This document shows, piece by piece, positions 1 through 7,862 of a stretch of 25,490 nucleotides of DNA. The stretch's first letter is position 1; each line of letters opens with the position of its first letter. Under the pieces are notes generated by a model. It was not told the origin of the DNA. It was given only the letters and a program-made list of their open reading frames with translations, and ran no database searches. The stretch comes from DATAAM01 sp036260075 (GTDB lineage Bacteria; Actinomycetota; Acidimicrobiia; Acidimicrobiales; JAHWLA01), in assembly GCA_036260075.1 (NCBI GenBank), contig DATAAM010000223.1, forward strand, positions 1 through 25,490, read 5' to 3'. The position numbers were made by a program, and so were the translations under genes.

Positions 1-321
1 GCCCTGCCTTTCGATGCCGACGCGGCACGGGCCTACGGGCTTTTGTACGCCACAGCAAGGGCGGCCGGACGCACAACCCGTACCCGGTTCGCCGATCTCT
101 TGGTCGCGGCGACCACGGCCGCCAACGGGCTACCCCTCTACACCCGAAACCCGCACGACGCTCGAGGCATCGAGGCATCGAGGCATCGTGCCCGTCGTCA
201 CCCTCTGACCCGCCCTCGGGCGCGGACCTACGCAACCCGGGATCGCGGATCCGGCGCCAAGACAGAAGCGGAGAGGGAGGGATTTGAACCCTCGGACCCC
301 GGTCAGGAGTCAACTCATTAG
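1..321 (+). CDS. PIN-domain (VapC-like) toxin, C-terminal part, tail out of frame
   Basis: The 5' end lies outside the window. Frame 1 reads the end of a PIN domain: a conserved Asp in FADLLVAAT, then NGLPLYTRNP, the usual last strand of VapC-type ribonucleases, which cleave RNA (often tRNA) and are neutralised by a VapB antitoxin. Right after that motif an 8-bp tandem repeat throws the frame off. Frame 1 then runs through an Arg-rich, atypical tail to a stop at 319-321, antisense into the tRNA-Ser gene. Frame 2 ends properly in GIVPVVTL and a stop at 206-208, a normal VapC-like C-terminus. The natural end is therefore probably 208 and this copy has a repeat-caused frameshift at its extreme C-terminus. 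The catalytic N-terminal acidic residues are not visible here. Confidence 0.6.
   Translation, partial: ALPFDADAARAYGLLYATARAAGRTTRTRFADLLVAATTAANGLPLYTRNPHDARGIEASRHRARRHPLTRPRARTYATRDRGSGAKTEAEREGFEPSDPGQESTH
163..188. repeat. 8-bp tandem repeat CGAGGCAT, 3.25 copies
   Basis: Three complete units lie at 163-170, 171-178 and 179-186, plus two more bases. Eight is not a multiple of three, so each gain or loss of a unit shifts the frame of the overlapping PIN-domain gene. One or four units would join the domain to the ending GIVPVVTL; three units do not. Confidence 0.85.
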
Positions 322-356
322 CAGTGAGTCCGATTCGGCCGCTCTCGCACCTCTCC
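269..356 (-). tRNA. tRNA-Ser(GCU)
   Basis: Read on the minus strand: acceptor stem GGAGAGG (356-350) pairs with CCTCTCC (276-270), the discriminator G is at 269, the anticodon stem ACTCA/TGAGT encloses loop CTGCTAA, and the anticodon GCT reads AGC/AGU. The long variable arm and 88-nt length are typical of class II tRNA-Ser. The TTCAAAT T-loop is present. CCA is not encoded. Confidence 0.96.
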
Positions 357-433
357 CGGCGGCGACCAGTGTTGCACACGAGGCCCCGGCGAGCCGACGG
401 AGTACACCTGCTGTAGCGATCACCGCGAAGCGG

Positions 434-518
434 CGGAGGGGGTGGGATTCGAACCCACGGGGGGTCGCCCCCCAAGGCTTTTCAAGAGCCTCGCATTCGG
501 CCGCTCTGCCACCCCTCC
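434..518 (-). tRNA. tRNA-Ser(UGA)
   Basis: Minus strand: acceptor GGAGGGG (518-512) pairs with CCCCTCC (441-435), discriminator G at 434, anticodon stem AGGCT/AGCCT with loop CTTGAAA, anticodon TGA (UCN codons). The variable arm is a strong hairpin, GGGGGG CGA CCCCCC. CCA is not encoded. It begins only 13 nt after the pheA stop codon on the same strand and may be co-transcribed with pheA. Confidence 0.96.
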
Positions 519-531
519 GGGAAGGCCCAGG

Positions 532-1455
532 CTACCGGCCGACCTGCTGCCGAAGTGACGTGATCCAGTCGTCGGCGGCCCGCCAGGCGGCGTCGGCGTC
601 GCGCCGGATGGCGGCGCCGTGCTCGCCCGCGGCCGGGTAGGAGCCGAGGAACTTCACCGAAGCCAGCTGCGCGTGCAGGTCGCGCAGGCAGTCGGCCACC
701 ACCTCGTCGGCCACGTGCCCTTCCAGGTCGATGATGAAGCAGTAGTCGCCCAGGCCCTTCTTCGTGGGTCGCGACTCCAGCTTCGTGAGGTTGATGGCGC
801 GGGCCGAGAACTGCCCGAGGATCGCGTGCAGGCTGCCCGGGTGGTCGCTGTGCTGGAAGCAGACGATGCTCGTCTTGTCGTGGCCGGTGGGCTTCGGGAT
901 CCCTCGGGCGGCCAGCAGCACGAAGCGCGTCTCGTTGTCGGGGTGGTCCTCGATGTCGGCGGCGATGACCTCCAGCCCGTAGAGCTTGGCTGCCAGCGCG
1001 GGGCCGACGGCCGCCGTGGCCGCCAGGCGTTGCTCGGCCACCTCCTGCACCGCCTCGGCCGTCGAGTTGGCGGCCACGATCGTGGCCTCCGGCAGCGAGT
1101 CGGCGAGGAACCCCCGGCACTGCGCGATCGCCTTCGGGAACGACACCACCCGTCGCACCTCGTCCAACGACGTGCCCGGTGGCGCGATCAGGTTGAGCTG
1201 CACGGGGATGACCACCTCGCGCTGGACGAGCAGCTCGTGCTCGAACACCAAGCCGTCCATCGACTCGTGCACGGTGCCGTCGATTGAGTTCTCGATGGCC
1301 ACGAACCCGTAGTCGACCTCGCCCGCCGCGGTGGCGGCCAGCACCTCGGGCATGGTGCGCAACGCCACCAGCTCGGCCGACGCCAGGTCGGCCTGCGTGA
1401 AGAGCGCCTCTTCGGTGAACGTCCCGGGCGGGCCGAGGAAGGCGATGCGCGTCAT
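532..1455 (-). CDS. pheA: Prephenate dehydratase
   Basis: Converts prephenate to phenylpyruvate in phenylalanine biosynthesis, in the cytoplasm. The 307-residue protein starts MTRIAFLGPPGTFTEEA, the family's N-terminal signature. The catalytic and substrate-binding TRF triplet is at 176-178 within DNETRF. A C-terminal ACT domain follows, with GSLH (207-210) and ESRP (227-230), the motifs that bind phenylalanine for feedback inhibition. No chorismate mutase domain is fused to it, as is usual in actinobacteria. The ATG at 1453-1455 gives the normal family start; the gene is divergent from larB with only 23 bp between starts. Two tRNA-Ser genes follow on the same strand. Confidence 0.96.
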   Translation of the reverse strand: MTRIAFLGPPGTFTEEALFTQADLASAELVALRTMPEVLAATAAGEVDYGFVAIENSIDGTVHESMDGLVFEHELLVQREVVIPVQLNLIAPPGTSLDEVRRVVSFPKAIAQCRGFLADSLPEATIVAANSTAEAVQEVAEQRLAATAAVGPALAAKLYGLEVIAADIEDHPDNETRFVLLAARGIPKPTGHDKTSIVCFQHSDHPGSLHAILGQFSARAINLTKLESRPTKKGLGDYCFIIDLEGHVADEVVADCLRDLHAQLASVKFLGSYPAAGEHGAAIRRDADAAWRAADDWITSLRQQVGR

Positions 1456-1478
1456 CGAACGGGCAGGATAGTGAGGCC

Positions 1479-2216
1479 ATGGACGAGCCCGCCCTGCGAC
1501 AGCTGCTCGACGACGTGCGGTCGGGGGCCCTGTCGGCCGACGAGGCGGTGGCCCGGCTGCGCCGGCTGCCGTTCGCCGACCTCGGGTTCGCCCGAGTCGA
1601 CCATCACCGCGCCCTGCGCCAGCGCCTGCCCGAGGCGGTCTACGCGCCGGGCAAGACGGCCGAGCAGTGCGCTGCCATCGTGGCCGAGCTGCTGGCCGAG
1701 CCGGCAGCCGGGCCGGTGCTGCTCACCCGGGCGTCCGACGAGCAGGCCGACGCCGCGCTCGCCGCCAACGCGGGCGGCGTCCGGACGGGCCACACGGTCT
1801 CGTGGCGGCACGCGCCCGAGCGAACCGGTCGCATCGCCGTGGTCACCGCGGGCACCGCCGACCTCCCGGTGGCCGAGGAGTGCGTGGCCACGTTGACGGC
1901 GTTCGGGTTCCGCCCCCAGCTCGTGGCCGACTGCGGCGTGGCGGGCGTGCACCGCCTGCTCGGTTCGCTCGACGATCTGGCCGAGGCCGACGCCGTGGTC
2001 GTGGTGGCGGGGATGGAGGGCGCGCTGGCCAGCGTGGTGGGCGGCATCACGCCCGCGCCCGTGGTCGCCGTGCCCACCAGCGTGGGGTACGGCGCCGCGC
2101 TCGAAGGCGTCACCGCCCTGCTGGCCATGCTGTCGTCGTGCGCCGCGGGCGTCACCGTCGTGGGCATCGACAACGGCTTCGGTGCCGCCTGCGCGGTCGC
2201 CCGCCTCCTTCCATGA
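1479..2216 (+). CDS. larB: Pyridinium-3,5-biscarboxylic acid mononucleotide synthase LarB
   Basis: LarB carboxylates and hydrolyses nicotinic acid adenine dinucleotide, the first step to the nickel-pincer nucleotide cofactor of lactate racemase and related enzymes. The 245-residue protein has the LarB N-terminal region (DEAVARLRRLPFADLGFARV), then a PurE-like core from about 118, with TAGTADLPVAEE (122-134), GMEGALASVVGG (178-189), PVVAVPTSVGYG (194-205) and GIDNGFGAA (229-237). The start has a close GAGG at 1473-1476. It overlaps larC by 4 bp (ATGA), so the two are translationally coupled. No larA or larE is in the window. Confidence 0.95.
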   Translation: MDEPALRQLLDDVRSGALSADEAVARLRRLPFADLGFARVDHHRALRQRLPEAVYAPGKTAEQCAAIVAELLAEPAAGPVLLTRASDEQADAALAANAGGVRTGHTVSWRHAPERTGRIAVVTAGTADLPVAEECVATLTAFGFRPQLVADCGVAGVHRLLGSLDDLAEADAVVVVAGMEGALASVVGGITPAPVVAVPTSVGYGAALEGVTALLAMLSSCAAGVTVVGIDNGFGAACAVARLLP

Positions 2217-3415
2217 CGAACGTCGCCTGGTTCCACTGCTTCGCCGGCATCGCGGGCGACATGGCCCTCGGGTCGCTTCTCGACGCGGGAGCCGACGTGG
2301 AGGAGGTGGCCCGCCTGCTCGACCGCCTGCCGGTGTCGGGATGGTCGCTGGAGACCCGCCCGGTGCAGCGAAGCGGGATCGCCGCCACCCGCGTGGAGGT
2401 ACGGGCGCGCGAGACGGGCGTGGTGCGCACGCACGCGCACATCGTGGGGCTGGTGGAGGAAGCGCGCCTGCCCGACCGGGTGCGCGACCGGGCGATCGCC
2501 GTCTTCGGTGCCTTGGCCGAGGTGGAGGGGCGGCTGCACCGCCGCCATCCCTCACAGGTGCACTTCCACGAAGTCGGCGGGCTCGACGCGATCGTCGACG
2601 TGGTCGGCTCGTGCGCGGCGCTCGAGGTGCTCGACGTCGACCGTGTCGAGGCCAGCCCGGTGGCGACCGGCACAGGGATGGTGCGGACCGCCCACGGCGT
2701 GCTGCCCAACCCGGCGCCCGCGGTGGTGGAGCTGTTGCAGGGCGCACCCACCTACGGCCGCGACGTGACGACCGAGCTCACCACGCCCACCGGCGCCGCC
2801 CTCCTCGCCGCGCTGGCATCGGGCTTCGGACCCCTGCCGCCGATGACGATCTCCTCCACCGGGTTCGGCGCGGGCAGCCGCGAGCTCGACGGGCTGCCCA
2901 ACCTCACCCAGGTCGTGCTGGGCACGGCGGCCGACGATCCGGAGGCGTCGACGGGCGCGGGCCAGCCGGTCGTGGAGCTCTCGGCCAACGTCGACGACGC
3001 CACCGGGGAGACCCTGGCGCACGCGGTCGGCGCGCTGCTGGAGGCGGGTGCCCACGACGCCTGGGTGGTGCCCGCGCTGATGAAGAAGGGGCGGCCCGGC
3101 CACGTCGTGCACGCGCTGTGCGACGTGGCCCTCGTGGAGCAGGTGGCCCGGGCGCTCACGCGGGAGACGGGGTCGCTCGGCGTGCGGGGCCACGTGCTCG
3201 AGCGGTGGCCGTCCTCCCGGCGCACCGACGAGGTGGACGTGGAGGGCTTCCCCGTGCGGGTGAAGGTGAGCCCCGGGCGGGTGAAGGCCGAGCACGACGA
3301 CGCCGCTCGGGTCGCCCGTCGCACCGGCCTCCCCCTGCGGGAGGTGGCGTTCCGGGCCGAGACGGCCTACCGCCGCCTCCATCCGCTGCCCGGCCCGGGC
3401 GACGAAGCCGGCTGA
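2213..3415 (+). CDS. larC: Nickel-pincer cofactor nickel insertase LarC
   Basis: LarC inserts nickel into pyridinium-3,5-bisthiocarboxylic acid mononucleotide (CTP-dependent), completing the nickel-pincer cofactor. The 400-residue product starts MTNVAWFHCFAGIAGDM, the family N-terminus, and has HFHEVGGLDAIVDVVG (117-132) and MKKGRPG (290-296), all LarC hallmarks. In Lactobacillus plantarum LarC is made from two reading frames joined by ribosomal frameshifting; here the frame is continuous, so no frameshift is needed. The ATG overlaps the larB stop as ATGA. An inverted repeat that may terminate transcription follows at once. Confidence 0.95.
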   Translation: MTNVAWFHCFAGIAGDMALGSLLDAGADVEEVARLLDRLPVSGWSLETRPVQRSGIAATRVEVRARETGVVRTHAHIVGLVEEARLPDRVRDRAIAVFGALAEVEGRLHRRHPSQVHFHEVGGLDAIVDVVGSCAALEVLDVDRVEASPVATGTGMVRTAHGVLPNPAPAVVELLQGAPTYGRDVTTELTTPTGAALLAALASGFGPLPPMTISSTGFGAGSRELDGLPNLTQVVLGTAADDPEASTGAGQPVVELSANVDDATGETLAHAVGALLEAGAHDAWVVPALMKKGRPGHVVHALCDVALVEQVARALTRETGSLGVRGHVLERWPSSRRTDEVDVEGFPVRVKVSPGRVKAEHDDAARVARRTGLPLREVAFRAETAYRRLHPLPGPGDEAG

Positions 3416-3417
3416 CA

Positions 3418-3479
3418 CCCTCGTTTTCTTCGCAGATCGCGGTCCTCCCACGCCTGCGTTTGCGGAGAAAACGCGAGGG
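3418..3479. terminator. Inverted repeat between convergent genes, probable bidirectional terminator
   Basis: The left arm at 3418-3434 (CCCTCGTTTTCTTCGCA) and the right arm at 3461-3479 are complementary apart from a 2-base bulge and one mismatch. T-rich and A-rich blocks lie inside the arms. It sits in the 75-bp gap between larC and the convergent gene that ends at 3491. Confidence 0.6.
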
Positions 3480-3490
3480 GGGGGGTTGGG

Positions 3491-4474
3491 TCAGCGGAAG
3501 ACGAGGGGCATGGGCAGGGTGTTGTCCTCCAAGCGGGCCTCGCCCTCGACGGGCCCGATCGTGACCGACAGGGTGCTGGCCGCTCCCGCCACCGGCCGCA
3601 GCCCGCCGAGCACCACGGTGGCCCGTTGGCCGGGTGCGAGATCCACGAAGTCGCGGGCACTGTCGCTCACCCCGTCGGCGGTGAGCGTGGCCACCACCGG
3701 CACCCGCTTCTCGGCTTCGTTGCCGACGTTGGCCACCACGATCTGCAACCGCAGCGACCGCACGGCGGGCAGCACGGAGGTGGCTCCCTCGCTGCCCACG
3801 GCCGCCGGGTCGGTGGTGACGAGGGCCACGGCGAGGTCGTGCACCGGAGCCAGCGACGCGCTCGCCCGCAGGGAGTGCACGAACGCGGCCAGCTCCCCGC
3901 CCGTCCAGCCCAGGCCCCCCGGCACCCACTCGGAGGGCGGCATCGCTCCCGCGGGCTTGCCGTCGACGCGGGGGATCGAGTCGAGGAACACCACGTACGT
4001 GCCGTCGCCGGTGGCGAGGTCGCGCCCGGCGCGCACGAGCGCGTCGACCGCCGGTTCCGGTGGATCGGTGCCAAGGGCGCGCGTGAGCGCCTCACGCACC
4101 TGCTCCGCCGCCCGCGCCCGGATGGCCATGGTGGCCACGAGGAGGTTGTGCGAGGTCTCCAACGACTCCGGCGGGTCGGCCTCGCGCACGAGGCGCAGCA
4201 CCGAGCGGGCCTCGGCGGCAACCCGCTGCAGCCGCCGCCCCACGGCGGCGCGGCCCAGGCGGGCGGCCTCGTCGCGCACCCGCACGAGGTCGGCCCCCTG
4301 CTCGGTGGAGCGTTCGACGGCGGGCCGCACGCGGTCGAGGTAGGCGAGCTGGGCCAGGCGGACGGAGGGGCCGTCGGAGCCGCCGGAAGCGGCGTTGACC
4401 GCCAGGACGAGGAGCGTCAGGAGCGCGCCGAGCAGCAGCCAGCGGGGTCGCCGACGGCGAGGGGCGCGAGCCAT
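3491..4474 (-). CDS. Membrane-anchored protein of unknown function with CARDB-like C-terminus
   Basis: I do not recognise a characterised family. The 327-residue protein begins with a basic stretch (MARAPRRRRPR) and one hydrophobic helix (about 12-28), so it is probably anchored with the rest outside the membrane. Residues 40-150 are helical and Arg/Ala/Glu-rich. Residues 225-325 look like a beta-sandwich: LRLQIVVANVGNEAEKRVPV and APGQRATVVLGGL resemble CARDB/Ig-like adhesion modules. It starts 22 bp after the stop of the histidine kinase on the same strand, so it is probably co-transcribed and may be a partner or sensor accessory. That functional link is inference from position only. Confidence 0.75.
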   Translation of the reverse strand: MARAPRRRRPRWLLLGALLTLLVLAVNAASGGSDGPSVRLAQLAYLDRVRPAVERSTEQGADLVRVRDEAARLGRAAVGRRLQRVAAEARSVLRLVREADPPESLETSHNLLVATMAIRARAAEQVREALTRALGTDPPEPAVDALVRAGRDLATGDGTYVVFLDSIPRVDGKPAGAMPPSEWVPGGLGWTGGELAAFVHSLRASASLAPVHDLAVALVTTDPAAVGSEGATSVLPAVRSLRLQIVVANVGNEAEKRVPVVATLTADGVSDSARDFVDLAPGQRATVVLGGLRPVAGAASTLSVTIGPVEGEARLEDNTLPMPLVFR

Positions 4475-4496
4475 CGGCGCCCGACGCTAGCGAACG

Positions 4497-6164
4497 TCAC
4501 CGCCGCCGACGCCGGGGCCCGTAGCCATCGCCCGCCGCCGGCAGGCTCATCGCGAACGCCGCCCCGCCTCCCGGGTTGTCCGCGACCCACAGGTCGCCGC
4601 CCTGCTCGCGCATGAGCCGCGAGGCCACGTACAGCCCGAGTCCCGAGCCCTCGGTGCCCGCCGACGTGGATCCCCGACGGGCGCGCTCGAAGACGGTCCG
4701 CCGTTCGGCGACGGGCACGCCCGGGCCTTTGTCGGCCACCGTCACGACCACCCAGTCGTCGCGGACCTCCCCCCGCACCTCGACGGGGGTGCCGGGCGCG
4801 TAGCGGGCTGCGTTGTCGAGGAGGTTGCGCAGCACCTGCACCGTCTCGGTGGGCCGGCCGACGGCCACGAGGCGGTCGTCGACGTCGAGCGTGACATCGT
4901 GGCCGCTTGAGCGTTCGAGGAGCACGACCGGCTCGATCACCTCGCACACCGGGAACGGCCGCGGCTCCTCCCGCTCCCGCGCGGCCACCAGCTCCTGCAG
5001 CCGGCTGACCTCGGCTCCGAGCGCGTGCGTCAGCGCGTCGACCGTGCCCGCGTCGAGCTCGTCGTGGCTCCGACCGAGCAGGTCGGCCACGCCGCCTATG
5101 GCGAACAGAGCGGAGCGCACGTCGTGCTGTCGCTCTTCGAGCGCTTGGCGCTCCGCCTCGCGCTGTGCCTCGATGCTGCGCACGCGGGCCTGCGAGCGCC
5201 GGAGCGCGGTGGCCTGGCGAGCGTGCTGCTCGTGCAGGTCGCGGTTGACGCCCATGAGGGCGAACAGCACGCCTTCGAAGCGGAGGATGCGACTGGCGGC
5301 CAGCCACAGCGACCCCGCCGGGTAGGTGACGGCCAGGGCCATCCGGGCTTCGCCGAGGCCGAGCAGCATGAGCGCCAGCCACGCGTAGAGCGGGCGGTCG
5401 CGTGCGTCGGCGCACACCCAGAAGCGGACGGCGAGGAGCAGCACCACCCCGGCCACGAGCGCGTGTGCCACCGCCTGCCCCGCCGACGGCACCGTGCCCT
5501 CGCGCCGTCCGGCCAGGATCTCGGCGGTGGCGGGTGAGAGCACGAGCACCGTCGTGAGAACGGCCAACCCGAAGAGGGCCATCACCCCGGCGCGCGCCGG
5601 GGGGACCGTGCGCAGCCGGTCGCGCAGGCGTCCCGGAAGCGGGAAGACGGGCAGGGCCAGGACGAGCAGGCCGACCACGAAGCCGAGCGGCGGGACGAGC
5701 TCAACGAGTGTGTCGTCGCGCGCCCCCACGGGCAGGCGGGGGAGGACGAGCTCGTCGAAGCCCACGAACACGGCCCCGAGGATCACGAGGCCCACCCCGA
5801 CGGCGATGTCGCGCCGTTCGCCCAGGAGCCGCCAGCGCAGCAGCACCAGCGCACCGACGACGACCGCGATCACCGTGGTCGAGGTGTCGAGGATGTCGTT
5901 CACGGAGGCCATGGCCTCGGTCGCCCCGTAGCCGCCCGCGTCGAGGGCTGCGAACACTCCCCAGGTCAGCCCGGTTATGGCCAGCGCCAAGAGCAGCGGC
6001 CCCGTGAACGGCCGGCGATCCGAGCCGCGCGGCCCGTCGGCTGCCTGGGCGCCGCCACCGCGCGCCGGGCGCGCCCACCGAGACCCCCCTTCCTCCGCTG
6101 CCATGCGGGCCCGCCACGGTCGTCCGAGCGGGACGCTTCCGCCCGCTGCTGAACCCATGTGCAC
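4497..6164 (-). CDS. Membrane sensor histidine kinase, orphan
   Basis: Two-component signalling kinase. About seven or eight hydrophobic helices lie between residues 53 and 278, then a coiled linker (305-345), the phospho-acceptor region RQHDVRSAL with H347, an N box NLLDNAARYAPG (447-458), G1 DKGPG (478-482) and G2 GSGLGLY (506-512). The H box lacks the usual HELRTPL form, so the dimerisation subtype is unusual. No response regulator is adjacent. A second ATG at 6104 (MAAEEGG) would remove 20 residues that look poorly conserved; I cannot decide between the two starts. It is divergent from the phosphoribosyltransferase-like gene at 6254 and upstream of the anchored protein at 3491-4474. Confidence 0.9.
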   Translation of the reverse strand: MHMGSAAGGSVPLGRPWRARMAAEEGGSRWARPARGGGAQAADGPRGSDRRPFTGPLLLALAITGLTWGVFAALDAGGYGATEAMASVNDILDTSTTVIAVVVGALVLLRWRLLGERRDIAVGVGLVILGAVFVGFDELVLPRLPVGARDDTLVELVPPLGFVVGLLVLALPVFPLPGRLRDRLRTVPPARAGVMALFGLAVLTTVLVLSPATAEILAGRREGTVPSAGQAVAHALVAGVVLLLAVRFWVCADARDRPLYAWLALMLLGLGEARMALAVTYPAGSLWLAASRILRFEGVLFALMGVNRDLHEQHARQATALRRSQARVRSIEAQREAERQALEERQHDVRSALFAIGGVADLLGRSHDELDAGTVDALTHALGAEVSRLQELVAAREREEPRPFPVCEVIEPVVLLERSSGHDVTLDVDDRLVAVGRPTETVQVLRNLLDNAARYAPGTPVEVRGEVRDDWVVVTVADKGPGVPVAERRTVFERARRGSTSAGTEGSGLGLYVASRLMREQGGDLWVADNPGGGAAFAMSLPAAGDGYGPRRRRR

Positions 6165-6190
6165 GTCCTCGCGATCTCGGTCGCTGTCGG

Positions 6191-6209
6191 TGACGAGTCT
6201 TACTCGTCA
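6191..6209. promoter_or_regulatory. Perfect 8-bp inverted repeat between divergent genes
   Basis: TGACGAGT, CTT, ACTCGTCA: two perfect 8-bp arms with a 3-bp spacer, between the histidine kinase start (6164) and the phosphoribosyltransferase-like gene. It is positioned as an operator for one or both. It overlaps an alternative ATG at 6209, which is one reason I prefer the ATG at 6254 for that gene. Confidence 0.5.
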
Positions 6210-6253
6210 TGAGCGCCTTCGAGTTGAGGACCCGGTGCTACGGTCGCCGCTCG

Positions 6254-6820
6254 ATGACCGTCGACGAGGCCCGAGAACGCCTGGTTTCGGTCCTGTCGCG
6301 AGGGATGAGCACGGCGGTCGGCGAGCCGTTCACGCTCAGCTCCGGAGCCCGCAGTTGGGTCGTGTTCGACTGCGCCGACGCCATCTGCGACGACGACACC
6401 CTCGGCTTCGTCGTCTCCTACCTGCTCGACCACGTCGACGTGGACTGCGACGCGGTGGGCGGGCCCGCCCTCGGTGCCGGGCCCCTCGTCTACGGCGCGG
6501 GCGCGGTGGCGGGACGGCGTTGCTTCCTGGTGCGAGAGGCGCAGAAGGGGCACGGGGTCGGAGGCTGGTTCAAAGGGCACTTCCGACCGGGCGACCGGGT
6601 GCTGGTGGTGGAGGACGTGGTGACCACCGGCGACTCGCTGCTCAAGGCCATGCGCGTGGTGCGCGACCAGGGCGGGGTCGTGGTCGGTGCGGCCACGCTG
6701 ATCGACCGGGGCGATATCACCGCCGCCAAGGTCGCCGAGGAGTTCGGCGTGCCCTACGTGCCGATGACGACGTACCGCGACTACGGCGTGGACCCCGTGG
6801 AAGCGGTGCCGTCGGCCTGA
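6254..6820 (+). CDS. Orotate phosphoribosyltransferase-like protein
   Basis: A type I phosphoribosyltransferase resembling PyrE. From the ATG at 6254 the product is 188 residues: EPFTLSSGARSWVVFDC (24-40) is the PyrE-type N-terminal substrate segment, and VVEDVVTTGDSLL (118-130) is an intact PRPP-binding loop. FLVREAQKGHG (91-101) matches the PyrE R-K-x-x-K-x-H-G region in part. A start at 6209 would add an atypical Cys/Arg-rich stretch and would overlap a palindrome. It could be true pyrE or a paralogue acting on another base. It is related in sequence to the gene at 8173-8748. The insertion of the mobile element begins 6 bp after its stop codon. Confidence 0.85.
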   Translation: MTVDEARERLVSVLSRGMSTAVGEPFTLSSGARSWVVFDCADAICDDDTLGFVVSYLLDHVDVDCDAVGGPALGAGPLVYGAGAVAGRRCFLVREAQKGHGVGGWFKGHFRPGDRVLVVEDVVTTGDSLLKAMRVVRDQGGVVVGAATLIDRGDITAAKVAEEFGVPYVPMTTYRDYGVDPVEAVPSA

Positions 6821-6831
6821 GCCGAGGCGGT

Positions 6832-6849
6832 GGGCTACCGACAGAACTG
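6832..6849 (+). repeat. Left terminal inverted repeat of the putative transposon
   Basis: Begins GGGCTACCGACAGAACTG, preceded by the direct repeat GCGGT at 6827-6831. It matches the complement of 14111-14128 at 16 of 18 positions. Two small palindromes follow inside, ACAGAACTGT (6841-6850) and TGGGG TTA CCCCA (6858-6870), possible transposase contacts or a hairpin at the end of the inward-running operon. Confidence 0.75.
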
Positions 6850-6915
6850 TCCTGACGTGGGGTTACCCCAGCGTCTTGCGGATCGGTTCCCCCCTCTGCT
6901 GGGTCGCGTTCCCAA

Positions 6916-7770
6916 CTACCCGCCGGGAACGGCTGCCTGGCGAGCCTTGGACTCAAGAGCTGCGAAGTCAGCATCACCGAGTTTGAGTACCGCGTTCAGG
7001 TTCAAACGGTGCTCATCGAGCTTCGTTCGTGCAGACCCTTCGCTTCGCTCAACGAAGACGAACGCTTCACGAACGATGAAGCCTGCCTCCCGCGCTCGAC
7101 TCGCGGTCTCCACTAGAAGCTCTCCATCAGTTCCGACGTCGTCCAGCAAGAGTCCTCGGCCGTGGGTAACGGCCGACTCGACGTATTGGCCGTCGAGGGG
7201 CGAATCACGAATAACCACCGAAGGCAGCTTCAAGATCTGGGCAACGGTCAGTCCGAGGATGGGGTTACCGGATTTCGGCAAGATAAGAGCGTGGTAATTT
7301 TTGACGATAATGTTCTCATTAATACTTTCAGCCAGGATCTCGGCTAGTACCTTAAGATGTGCTTCTGTCAGTACCGCTTCTCTGAGATCTAGGGAGTAGC
7401 TAGCTTTTACAGCTCCACTTTTGCCCAACGTTTGAGGAGTGTCAGACTTCTTTAGATGAAGAAACATTACCCATTCAATGGGGCTCACTTCGTTTGGTGT
7501 GGGGAAACCTTCCTTTGCAACCTGTTCTGGCGCGACATCTACGAAGTGCGATTTCTTCTCCGCCGGTGATTCCTCGGCTGCTTCGACCGCAGGTGGAGAC
7601 ACATCGCCGGTCCTGCGTCCCTGCAGGACCCCGTATAGAAATGCCAGAGCCCCCAACAACAACGAACCGCCCGCTAGCAACGGTTGATCCTTGAGCATCA
7701 CTGCGCCCAGGATCCCGCCGAGCGCGACGGGGAACGGGCCTCGCACCTTCTGCAACCATTGCCAGTCCAT
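6916..7770 (-). CDS. Membrane-anchored phosphoribosyltransferase-like protein with altered PRPP loop
   Basis: The ATG at 7770 has a GAGGA ribosome site just upstream and gives 284 residues; an upstream in-frame ATG at 7836 has no such site. Residues 12-26 and 30-48 are two hydrophobic helices, followed by a charged linker. From about 122 the protein follows the PyrE fold: SYSLDLREAVLTEAH, ALILPKSGNPILGLTVAQIL (161-180), LPSVVIRDS (182-190), then GLLLDDVGTDGELLVE (206-221) in the PRPP-loop position and FVFVERSEGSA (237-247). The usual D-D-V-x-T-T-G-x-S is D-D-V-G-T-D-G-E-L, so the second Thr and the Ser are lost. Catalysis may be altered or absent; it might bind a nucleotide instead. It is the last gene of a three-gene operon (8748 to 6916) that is AT-rich for this genome. 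Confidence 0.8.
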   Translation of the reverse strand: MDWQWLQKVRGPFPVALGGILGAVMLKDQPLLAGGSLLLGALAFLYGVLQGRRTGDVSPPAVEAAEESPAEKKSHFVDVAPEQVAKEGFPTPNEVSPIEWVMFLHLKKSDTPQTLGKSGAVKASYSLDLREAVLTEAHLKVLAEILAESINENIIVKNYHALILPKSGNPILGLTVAQILKLPSVVIRDSPLDGQYVESAVTHGRGLLLDDVGTDGELLVETASRAREAGFIVREAFVFVERSEGSARTKLDEHRLNLNAVLKLGDADFAALESKARQAAVPGG

Positions 7771-7862
7771 GGGGGTTCCTCGTTCTGCGCGACCTGCGGC
7801 GGTACGGAGGAAGTCTAGACGGCCGAGTGCTAGCAAAGGTGACCAGTGGGGGGGCGGATATG

